Assembly (NCBI GenBank): GCA_905373665.1
Contig: CAJPTV010000006.1
Span: 1 to 37,148, forward strand
Source: Bacteroidia bacterium
Lineage (GTDB): Bacteria > Bacteroidota > Bacteroidia > Bacteroidales > CAJPTX01
Length of the DNA stretch: 37,148 nucleotides
Direction: 5' to 3'
In this document: in pieces, positions 14,181 to 21,407 of the stretch
Position numbering within the stretch: the first letter of the stretch is position 1
How the letters are laid out: each line of letters begins with the position of its first letter
Translations under genes and position numbers: made by a program
The notes under the pieces: model-generated
Database searches by the model: none
What the model was told of the DNA's origin: nothing
The model's input: only the letters and a program-made list of their open reading frames with translations

Positions 14181-15257
14181 ATGAAGGTCTTGACCGTAGT
14201 CGGTGCACGCCCGCAATTCGTGAAGGCGGCAGTGGTGAGTCGCTCACTCCGTAAGCTTGCGGAGGAGCGTATCGTCCACACAGGGCAGCATTATGACCCT
14301 GGGATGTCAGACGTCTTCTTTGAGGAGATGTCTATTCCGCGTCCTGATTGGAAATTGGGTGTTGGGGGACTGCACCATTCCCTTGCTACTGCGAAAATGT
14401 TAGAAGGGCTCGCTCAAATCTTGGCAGATTATCAGCCTGACTTTCTTCTCGTCTACGGTGATACGACCTCTACGCTTGCGGGGGCACTTGCTGGTGTGCA
14501 ACACCGCATCCCTGTGGTGCACGTTGAAGCGGGGATGCGCTCTGGCGACATGCAGATGCCCGAGGAGGTGAATCGCGTTTTGACTGACCGTCTTGCAACC
14601 TTTCTCTTTTGCCCTACGCAGCACGCGTTGCAGAACCTCAAAGACGAAGGCTTTGACACGCGCCCTAATCACCATCTCTCCGTGGTTGGAGATGTGATGT
14701 TTGACGCTACGCTCTTCTACCTTCCTTCGGCGCGTCCGCCAGCCGCGACCTTGCCTGACAGGTTCAACTTGTGTACCTTTCATCGTGCAGCGCTCTTAAG
14801 GGACTCTGTGGCGTTGCGTGAAACAGTAACAGCCTTAACTGCGATAGCTGGGCGCTGCCCCGTAGTACTCCCACTTCACCCCCATACGGCAAAGGTTTTG
14901 CAAGAGCAGGGGATTGACCTCGCGACCTCGGGCATTACCGTGATCCCCCCTACTTCTTACTTTGAGACACTGTGGCTCTTGCAGCATACCTATATGGTGT
15001 TGACAGACAGCGGTGGTTTGCAACGCGAAGCCTATTTCCTTGGGAAGCCCTGTGTTACACTCCGCGACGAAACGGAGTGGGTTGAGCTCCCTCAGTCGGG
15101 GCGTAATGTTTTGGCAGGGAATACGACCACGGGGATTTTGGAGGCTTATGAGAAGATGGAGGTGGTGGCACAGAACCCTATCCCTCCAGCCGATGCGCTC
15201 TTTGGGGATGGGAATGCTGCCGAGCGTATTGTTATCGAACTCATTACCAAAGGTTAG
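14181..15257 (+). CDS. wecB: UDP-N-acetylglucosamine 2-epimerase family enzyme
   Basis: This 358-residue GT-B fold epimerase interconverts UDP-GlcNAc-type and UDP-ManNAc-type sugars in the cytosol. Signatures are VGARPQFVKA (8-17), YGDTTSTLAGALAG, HVEAGMRSGDMQMPEEVNR with the catalytic acids, and LTDSGGLQREA near 280. The usual HRxEN motif reads HRAALL here, so His and Arg are kept and the following Glu-Asn are lost. I chose the ATG at 14181 because the protein then begins at the conserved MKVLTVVGARP. AAGGAG lies 14 bases upstream; TTG and GTG codons at 14169 and 14172 are alternatives. Pairing with a WlbA-like dehydrogenase suggests it may act as a WbpI-type 2,3-diacetamido-uronate epimerase instead of a plain WecB. 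Confidence 0.85.
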   Translation: MKVLTVVGARPQFVKAAVVSRSLRKLAEERIVHTGQHYDPGMSDVFFEEMSIPRPDWKLGVGGLHHSLATAKMLEGLAQILADYQPDFLLVYGDTTSTLAGALAGVQHRIPVVHVEAGMRSGDMQMPEEVNRVLTDRLATFLFCPTQHALQNLKDEGFDTRPNHHLSVVGDVMFDATLFYLPSARPPAATLPDRFNLCTFHRAALLRDSVALRETVTALTAIAGRCPVVLPLHPHTAKVLQEQGIDLATSGITVIPPTSYFETLWLLQHTYMVLTDSGGLQREAYFLGKPCVTLRDETEWVELPQSGRNVLAGNTTTGILEAYEKMEVVAQNPIPPADALFGDGNAAERIVIELITKG

Positions 15258-15269
15258 TCACAGCCCATA

Positions 15270-16241
15270 ATGGAGAACTTTGCCATTATTGGTTTGGCGG
15301 GGTACATTGCCCCACGACACCTTCGTGCTATAAAAGAGACGGGGAATACGCTGCTTGTGGCATACGATCCGTTCGATTCTGTGGGGATTATCGATTCCTA
15401 TTTTCCACAAGCACGTTTTTTTACCGAACAGGAGCTCTTTGATCGTTTTAACCAATCGCTTCGTGCGACGGGTTCGCCTATTACGTACCTTACTGTTTGT
15501 TCGCCCAATTACCTCCATACGCCTCATGCGCTATATGGGTTGCGGCTTGGTGCGAACGTGATTTGTGAAAAACCGCTTGCATTGAACCCAGAGGATATCG
15601 ATGAGCTTCAGGAGCTCGAGCGCCTCTCGGGACGTTCAGTTTATAGCATCCTTCAGCTTCGCCTCCACCCTGCTATTAAGGCTTTGAAAGAGAAGGTTGC
15701 GGCTGCCCCTTCTGACAAAGTTTACGACGTAGACCTTACCTACATTACCTCTCGAGGGCTGTGGTATTATACTTCGTGGAAGGGGGATGAACGAAAGAGT
15801 GGGGGCATCGCAACGAACATCGGGGTGCATTTCTACGATATGCTCTCTTGGGTATTCGGCCCACTGCAGCAAAGTATCGTGCACGTTGCCTCGCATGATC
15901 GCTGTGCTGGTTTTTTACAGTTCAAACAGGCACGCGTGCGTTATTTCCTCTCCATCAATGGTGACCTTTTACCTCCTAATGCCGTGCAGGGGGAAAAGCG
16001 CTCTTTTCGCACCCTTTCTATTGATGGCGAAGCTTTTGAGTTTAGCGAAGGTTTTACCGAATTGCATAACGAGAGCTATCGGCATATCCTCTCTGGTGAG
16101 GGATTTACGCTCAATGATGTGCGCCCGTGCATCGAACTGGTACATTCCATCCGCCATGCGACGCCCGTGGGGCTTGTGGGAGATTATCACCCGCTAGCGA
16201 CCACACCCCTAGCACCACACCCCTACGGGTGGAGGAGCTAA
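15270..16241 (+). CDS. Gfo/Idh/MocA oxidoreductase (WlbA/WbpB-like)
   Basis: A 323-residue NAD(P)-dependent dehydrogenase. The N-terminal Rossmann domain begins FAIIGLAGYIAPRHLRAI, and CEKPLAL near 107-113 holds the family lysine. The substrate domain has GGIATNIGVHFYDMLSW near 177-195, with the catalytic His. The sequence and length resemble WlbA/WbpB, which oxidise the 3-position of UDP-GlcNAcA in the route to UDP-2,3-diacetamido-uronic acids. The epimerase of the previous gene would suit the last step of that route. The gene begins 12 bases after the epimerase stop and overlaps the porin gene by one base. The last ten residues come from a duplicated ACCACACCCCTA sequence (about 16200-16225) and look like a recently altered tail. 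Confidence 0.8.
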   Translation: MENFAIIGLAGYIAPRHLRAIKETGNTLLVAYDPFDSVGIIDSYFPQARFFTEQELFDRFNQSLRATGSPITYLTVCSPNYLHTPHALYGLRLGANVICEKPLALNPEDIDELQELERLSGRSVYSILQLRLHPAIKALKEKVAAAPSDKVYDVDLTYITSRGLWYYTSWKGDERKSGGIATNIGVHFYDMLSWVFGPLQQSIVHVASHDRCAGFLQFKQARVRYFLSINGDLLPPNAVQGEKRSFRTLSIDGEAFEFSEGFTELHNESYRHILSGEGFTLNDVRPCIELVHSIRHATPVGLVGDYHPLATTPLAPHPYGWRS

Positions 16242-18268
16242 TGTGGCGCTATATCCTGCCGCTTCTTGTCTGCTTCCTCTTGGGTGGAGGGCAGTTGGGG
16301 GCGCAAGTGCGAGACTCGGTCGGAACGCTTCCTGCAACGCTGTCATCATCTGATGGAGGTACGCCGCGCAAGGATTCTGTTCAGCGCCTTCCGCTTACCC
16401 TATTTTCGCAGATGCCCACCACTACAGGGCGCGACTACGTACACCAGTGGCGTTTTCAGTCTGAGGCATGGCGTTATACCCCAGTCCCGATAGATAGTTC
16501 CTTTCACACAGCGCACCACTTTGATGATCGCCTTAAGCCCGACCGCCCGCGGCAACATCTTGGCATCCGGTATGCGCCCCTTCAGTACGATGAGTTCTTT
16601 GCGCGTCCGATGTGCCAAGCCTTGCTGCCGCCTTCGCTTCACTCTATTGCGCAGCACCTTCAGCCACAGCACGCTACCTTTCAAGCCCAAGGACCGTACT
16701 CACATTTCAATGCTTCGAACCACTTTAGCTCCTCTGAAGGGGAACTCTATGCTCGGGGTTTCTACACGCAGAATCTCGCGCCAGGAGTGAACTTTGCCTT
16801 CAACGTGATGCACGCTGAGGATAAGAGCCCGATGGTCAACCTCTCGTCTCGTTACAACTTGGGCGAACTCTATGCTTCGTGGGTACAGGGGCGTTGGTAT
16901 GTGTCTGGTTCTGCCATCGTAAGGCGGATGGAGCATGCGCTTAATGGGGGGCTTGATTCGCCTTATTGGCAGCGCGATACGGTAATGCCGCAGGGGCAAA
17001 TGCCTGTCTCACACGTTAAAAACAATACACTTGCTGCTGCCGATCTCTTCACCTTGGAGGAGGGGTTTAATATCTTACAGCAGACCTTTGAGCGGCAAGA
17101 CACGGTCGAGCAGATTCGCTATCAGTATACTGAGCCTGTGCTTACGGCGTTCCTTATGCAGCAATACCGTCGTTTCTCGCGTACTTACGTAGAACCTAAG
17201 CCGCCGGAAGGGAGAAAATACCTCATTGCTGACAATTATACGCACGATTCTGTAGCGGTTTCGGAGCTTGATATTCGACTGGCGTTAGCCTATCGTCATC
17301 AGCCGCATAGTCATCTCTTCTTCCCGTCGTTGCGTGCATGGGTGGGGATGGAACGTAGTGACTACCTTCAGCCACAACACCTCCTCTATTTGCGAGGTTA
17401 TGCCAAGACTGCCGAGTCTTCTGCCTACCTAGGGGCAAATACAGATTACAATTTGCGCTATCTTTATTTGCAAGCCCATACGCGTCTTTATGCACTTGGG
17501 GCGAGAGCGGGGGACTTCACTTTGCAAGCGTCGTTACGTTTGTTACCCATTCCTACGCAAGAAGACTTTAACCTGCTCATCCATTTTGCTACGGTGCGTA
17601 AGCGTCCCGCTTATTTAGCCCGCCACCACTATTCCAATACGGCGGCATGGGATCGTGAGCTTGCACCGACGACCTATCTCCATACTGATGCGGCGCTCTC
17701 GCTCCCGTGGGCAAATATACAGATCGGGGCTGCGAATCGGGTTTACCGTCGCTTCCTCTATTTTGACAAGGAGACCCTTCCGGCACAAGCCGATTTGCTG
17801 AATATCTTAGCGCTTTACTACCAGCAGCGCCTTGTGTGGAAAGGGCTTGATTTTTCGGGACGTGCGGTCTTTCAGACCTCTTCGGATGTGCAGGCTTTGG
17901 CTTTACCACGCTTAACAGCGTATGCCTCGTTGGGCTATGAACTAGAGCCCGTCCCAGGTGTATTGCGTATGCGTTTGGCGCTTGATGCCTCTTACCGTAC
18001 GCCCTATTACGCTGATGCATATAACGTGCCTTTGGGGCTATTTTATCGCCAAGATACCTATCAGTTAGGGAACTATCCACTCCTAGACCTTGTGCTGAAT
18101 TTGAAGTGGAAGACGGCCAATGTCTTCGTTATGGTCGGGCACTTGAATGAGGAGTGGTTCGGTCGTGATGCGTTTGCGGGGGTTCTCTATCCAGAGCGTG
18201 AACGTAATTTCCGTTTCGGTTTCCAATGGTATTTCTATACCCCGCATGACGAAGAAAAGGCGTTTTGA
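16241..18268 (+). CDS. Putative outer-membrane porin (Porin_10-like)
   Basis: This 675-residue secreted protein has a signal peptide (MWRYILPLLVCFLLGGGQLGAQ). The mature part alternates beta strands rich in aromatic residues and ends in NFRFGFQWYFYTPH, as in Bacteroidota beta-barrel proteins of the PF14121 (Porin_10) type. That family's function is not well defined. The start is the ATG in the TAATG junction with the dehydrogenase stop, which puts the signal peptide at the very N-terminus; a longer upstream start is possible but would spoil it. It is the last gene of the DUF2271-epimerase-dehydrogenase-porin group. A role with the surface glycan is only suggested by position. Confidence 0.75.
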   Translation: MWRYILPLLVCFLLGGGQLGAQVRDSVGTLPATLSSSDGGTPRKDSVQRLPLTLFSQMPTTTGRDYVHQWRFQSEAWRYTPVPIDSSFHTAHHFDDRLKPDRPRQHLGIRYAPLQYDEFFARPMCQALLPPSLHSIAQHLQPQHATFQAQGPYSHFNASNHFSSSEGELYARGFYTQNLAPGVNFAFNVMHAEDKSPMVNLSSRYNLGELYASWVQGRWYVSGSAIVRRMEHALNGGLDSPYWQRDTVMPQGQMPVSHVKNNTLAAADLFTLEEGFNILQQTFERQDTVEQIRYQYTEPVLTAFLMQQYRRFSRTYVEPKPPEGRKYLIADNYTHDSVAVSELDIRLALAYRHQPHSHLFFPSLRAWVGMERSDYLQPQHLLYLRGYAKTAESSAYLGANTDYNLRYLYLQAHTRLYALGARAGDFTLQASLRLLPIPTQEDFNLLIHFATVRKRPAYLARHHYSNTAAWDRELAPTTYLHTDAALSLPWANIQIGAANRVYRRFLYFDKETLPAQADLLNILALYYQQRLVWKGLDFSGRAVFQTSSDVQALALPRLTAYASLGYELEPVPGVLRMRLALDASYRTPYYADAYNVPLGLFYRQDTYQLGNYPLLDLVLNLKWKTANVFVMVGHLNEEWFGRDAFAGVLYPERERNFRFGFQWYFYTPHDEEKAF

Positions 18269-18280
18269 GACGGGAAAAGT

Positions 18281-18349
18281 GCGTTCTTAAGACGAAGCTG
18301 TAACTTTTTGTGGCTAAGGGCGTCTTACGTTCAAATAACTTAAGAACGC
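18281..18349. repeat. Inverted repeats with an alternative inner pairing
   Basis: GCGTTCTTAAG (18281-18291) is matched by CTTAAGAACGC (18339-18349) across 47 bases. The overlapping TAAGACG (18288-18294) can instead pair with CGTCTTA (18321-18327), so two mutually exclusive stems exist. The array sits between the porin stop and the GIN gene and could be an attenuator-like leader or a terminator of unusual form. Confidence 0.5.
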
Positions 18350-18364
18350 TAATACGTTAGAGCG

Positions 18365-19444
18365 ATGAAGCGATACTTTTTACTCGCCCTTTTGCCAGCT
18401 TTTCTTCTTTGTCAATCGATTGCCTGTGTGGCTGCAAAGTGGGAGAAACTCCCGACTAAGGAGGAACGAAATTACCCTTTAACAGGTTTTAAGCACGTGA
18501 TGCTTGGCATTCCCGCTGAGCTTAAAATCCGACAAACGGACGAATATTCCCTCAAAGGCGTCTCAAAGTATAAGGGGGCGTTAGACGTACTTTCCCTCAG
18601 CGTCAAAGATTCTACGCTTTATATCACTTGGAAGGATGATGGGAGTATGTTATATCGGAGTTCCCCTAAAGTGGAGTTCTTTCTTACGCTCCCTGAGCTT
18701 GTTCGGGCAGAGCTGAAGGGATCGGGAGATATTGACCTTCGAGGTGCATTTACGGGAAAGGACATGACCATCGCGCTTCAGGGGTCAGGGGATTTTGAAG
18801 TGGAACGTCTTACCCTTACAGGAGCTCTGAGTGTAACCCTTACGGGGAGTGGCGACTTTGATTTTAAGCGTGTTACTGCCGAACGAGCAGAGATGACGCT
18901 TCAGGGTTCGGGCGATATCGAAGGGGAGGTCTTGGAGTGTGAGGGTGCTCTTGATACGAACCTTCGTGGTTCGGGGACGATAAAAATCAAGGATAGTAGA
19001 GCGAATACGATGCGCCATAACCTCCAAGGTTCGGGAGATGTTAAGCTTACGAATGTGAGGTATCAAAAAGAGAATCTGGTGGAGTTGGTGGGGAGTGGCG
19101 ACTTCGTTGTGAGCGACTGTGCAGGAGATGGAAAAACTAATCTTCGATTGCGTGGTAGTGGGGATATGCGTATTGCTAATCTCAATGCAGCGGCACTGGA
19201 TGCGGAGCTTGTGATGTCGGGCACGATGCGTATTTTGGACGGTCGCGTCCCCAATTTGACAATTTCTCTTATGGGATCAGGCGATATGCTGTTTAAGGGG
19301 ATGAAGGTGCAGAAAGCGCGTGTTTGGCGTAAAGGATCGGGCGATGTAGAACTCTACGTGACCGACAAGCTCTATATTGACGAAGCTTCGGGCTCTGGGG
19401 CATTACGTTACGTGGGTTCGCCCGCTGTTATGGTCAAGAGATAG
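18365..19444 (+). CDS. GIN-domain (DUF2807) secreted protein with GSGD repeats
   Basis: This 359-residue exported protein has a signal peptide ending near residue 24. About twelve repeats with a GSGD/GSGT core follow, spaced about 20 residues apart (from LKGSGDIDLRG near 120 to ASGSGALRYVG near 350). This is the regular beta-solenoid pattern of the GIN (DUF2807) domain. GIN proteins of Bacteroidota are secreted or surface proteins of unknown function, thought to bind glycans or form part of envelope assemblies. Most single-domain GIN proteins I know of are shorter. Expression is likely independent, because the gene starts after the inverted-repeat region and ends at a strong terminator. Confidence 0.8.
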   Translation: MKRYFLLALLPAFLLCQSIACVAAKWEKLPTKEERNYPLTGFKHVMLGIPAELKIRQTDEYSLKGVSKYKGALDVLSLSVKDSTLYITWKDDGSMLYRSSPKVEFFLTLPELVRAELKGSGDIDLRGAFTGKDMTIALQGSGDFEVERLTLTGALSVTLTGSGDFDFKRVTAERAEMTLQGSGDIEGEVLECEGALDTNLRGSGTIKIKDSRANTMRHNLQGSGDVKLTNVRYQKENLVELVGSGDFVVSDCAGDGKTNLRLRGSGDMRIANLNAAALDAELVMSGTMRILDGRVPNLTISLMGSGDMLFKGMKVQKARVWRKGSGDVELYVTDKLYIDEASGSGALRYVGSPAVMVKR

Positions 19445-19465
19445 CTTACTGTTTTGGCTTCACAG

Positions 19466-19502
19466 AGCCACGAGGACGGTGTTCGTCTTCGTGGCTTTTT
19501 TT
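19466..19502 (+). terminator. Terminator after the GIN gene
   Basis: AGCCACGAGGAC pairs with GTCTTCGTGGCT with one G-U pair and a short loop. A seven-base T tract follows. Confidence 0.85.
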
Positions 19503-19607
19503 GTGCCGTTTTCGCGCTCTAGGAGTTTTTGTGCTTTCGATGGGTGGTGTAACAAGTTAATCAATATCGCGTTAACGTTGTTAAAATCACAATTAACGGT
19601 TCTTGCA

Positions 19608-21341
19608 ATGAAAAGCTGGTATGACTGGCCTCTTAAGACCAAACTGATGGTCTGTTTTGGTTCGATTCTGTTACTTTTTGCGGGCACAGGAGTTTACCTT
19701 ACCCGAGCTGCTTATGTACGTAGTGCGATAGGTCGTATTTTGGAGTATTCTCGAGATGTCGAGCGTGCGTTCCTCAAGGCACGTTTTCTTCTCAAGGATT
19801 ATTTTGTTATGGGGGATGTGAAGGGGTATGAGGAGGCGGCGTCTCTCGAGAAAGAATGTCAGGCGGCGATACAAGAACTTGAAAAAACGCAAGACTTGGA
19901 AGCAACTTTCGGTGAAGCGATGGGGGCTCATGCGCAGCAACTTCAAGTGGCATGGAAGGCTTATATCGAAAAGCTGGAATCTGCACATAAGGCAAAAGCA
20001 TTAGAAATACAGGCTAAAGAAGCCCTCCGGGAGCAGTATGCGCACTACTACGACATATTGAACACCCTTGATGGGATAGAACGGTCGGCGATTGCCCCTC
20101 TGATACAGATTGGAGGATCGCTCGGTGAGTTCTTTGACCTGCGCGAGGCTCGGTATTTGGCACAGGTGCAAAAGGATATTAACGAGGTTCAGAAACGAAA
20201 CGTCTATCCGACCGAGGTGGATAATATGATTAAGAGACTCTACGAGAGTATCAACACAACCTACAAAGCCTCTTTGGATAAAGAGCAGCTTCTTGCCAAT
20301 TATACGACGCTCTCTACAGACCTTATGAAGGCGATCAGCGTACATGCTGACTCGTTGACACAGTACAGAACTGACTTTGAGAAGGATACCTCCATGATCG
20401 CCTATTGTTTTGTTGTGGTGGCAATGTTGGCTTCGTGGTTTTCGGTTTGGGGGATTAGTCGTTATATCAACCGCACGATGAAGTCTCTCATTGGGAAACT
20501 GCAGGAGTGTGCAGGCGGACGCTTCGTGAACGATGTCCCTGCGGAATACCTCAAACGAACTGAGGAGTTTGGGGCAGCTGCGCACGCTGTAGAGACGCTC
20601 ATTGTGCGGATGCAGGATACGATCCGAGAAATCCAGCGCGGGGCAGAGGAGGTGAATGGAGCTAGTGAGGGACTCGCCTCGGGTTCGCAGGTTGTTGCAC
20701 AAGGCGCTAATTCGCAAGCAGCTAATGCGCAGGAGGTGAGTGCAGCCATGGAGGAAATGTCTGCTAACATTGACAACAACGCCGAGCGCGCTAAAGGAAG
20801 TCAGGAGCTCTCGCAACGGTTGGCATCGCGGATTGCCGAACTCGGACAACAGTCGCGTGACTCGCTTGAATCTGTTGAGACGATTAGCTCGAAGATTCTG
20901 GTCATTAGTGAGATTGCAAACCAGACGAACATTCTCGCTCTCAATGCAGCTGTTGAGGCGGCGCGTGCAGGTGAACATGGTCGTGGCTTCTCTGTTGTTG
21001 CGGCCGAGGTTCGTAAGCTTGCTGAACGAAGCAATGATGCGGCCAATGAGATTGTCGCGCTCTCGGCACAGTCTCGCGAGGCTACGCAAAAGTCTCATGC
21101 AACACTAGATGCCATCCTTCCAGACATGGATCGTACGCGTGCGCTTATGGAAGAGATTGCTTCAGCCTCTGACGAGCAACGCTCCGGAGTCAGCCAAATC
21201 AATTCGGCGCTCATACAGCTTAACGATGTCATTCAAAACAATGCCTCCGCAAGCGAACAGATGTCGGCCAGTGCAGAGAAGCTTTCTAGTGAGGCTACGA
21301 GGCTCAAAGAAGCTATCGCTTTCTTCTCATTAGGTGAGTAA
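19608..21341 (+). CDS. Methyl-accepting chemotaxis protein
   Basis: This 577-residue chemoreceptor has the normal layout. TM1 is near residues 12-32, and a helical ligand-binding domain (about 33-262) carries no obvious PAS or Cache motif, probably a four-helix bundle. TM2 is near 263-285 (MIAYCFVVVAMLASWFSVWG). A HAMP segment follows and then the cytoplasmic coiled coil. The signalling tip near 434-475 (EIANQTNILALNAAVEAARAGEHGRGF) is intact and would bind CheA and CheW. The C-terminus (AIAFFSLGE) lacks a CheR/CheB pentapeptide. I began at the ATG at 19608 because an earlier frame start would add a hydrophobic, non-homologous tail. No che or motility gene is in the window, which makes it an orphan here. 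Confidence 0.9.
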   Translation: MKSWYDWPLKTKLMVCFGSILLLFAGTGVYLTRAAYVRSAIGRILEYSRDVERAFLKARFLLKDYFVMGDVKGYEEAASLEKECQAAIQELEKTQDLEATFGEAMGAHAQQLQVAWKAYIEKLESAHKAKALEIQAKEALREQYAHYYDILNTLDGIERSAIAPLIQIGGSLGEFFDLREARYLAQVQKDINEVQKRNVYPTEVDNMIKRLYESINTTYKASLDKEQLLANYTTLSTDLMKAISVHADSLTQYRTDFEKDTSMIAYCFVVVAMLASWFSVWGISRYINRTMKSLIGKLQECAGGRFVNDVPAEYLKRTEEFGAAAHAVETLIVRMQDTIREIQRGAEEVNGASEGLASGSQVVAQGANSQAANAQEVSAAMEEMSANIDNNAERAKGSQELSQRLASRIAELGQQSRDSLESVETISSKILVISEIANQTNILALNAAVEAARAGEHGRGFSVVAAEVRKLAERSNDAANEIVALSAQSREATQKSHATLDAILPDMDRTRALMEEIASASDEQRSGVSQINSALIQLNDVIQNNASASEQMSASAEKLSSEATRLKEAIAFFSLGE

Positions 21342-21365
21342 AAACGTCTACTTAGAAAATAAAGC

Positions 21366-21373
21366 TAACTTTG
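21366..21373 (+). promoter_or_regulatory. -7 promoter motif for gcvP
   Basis: TAACTTTG is an exact TAnnTTTG match, 34 bases before the gcvP ATG at 21408. Confidence 0.6.
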
Positions 21374-21407
21374 TTGTGCTTAGTTTCTAAATAGAACGAA
21401 AAGACTA

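Noticed and set aside
16127..16240. An earlier start for the porin gene
   Set aside because: It would lie within the dehydrogenase gene and hide the signal peptide; the ATG at 16241 gives a normal export signal.
19377..19607. An earlier start for the chemoreceptor
   Set aside because: It would run through the GIN gene and its terminator; the ATG at 19608 gives the usual N-terminus.
20001..21098. 365-residue minus-strand frame opposite the chemoreceptor
   Set aside because: The plus strand encodes an unmistakable chemoreceptor in this place; the antisense peptide is unlike any protein.
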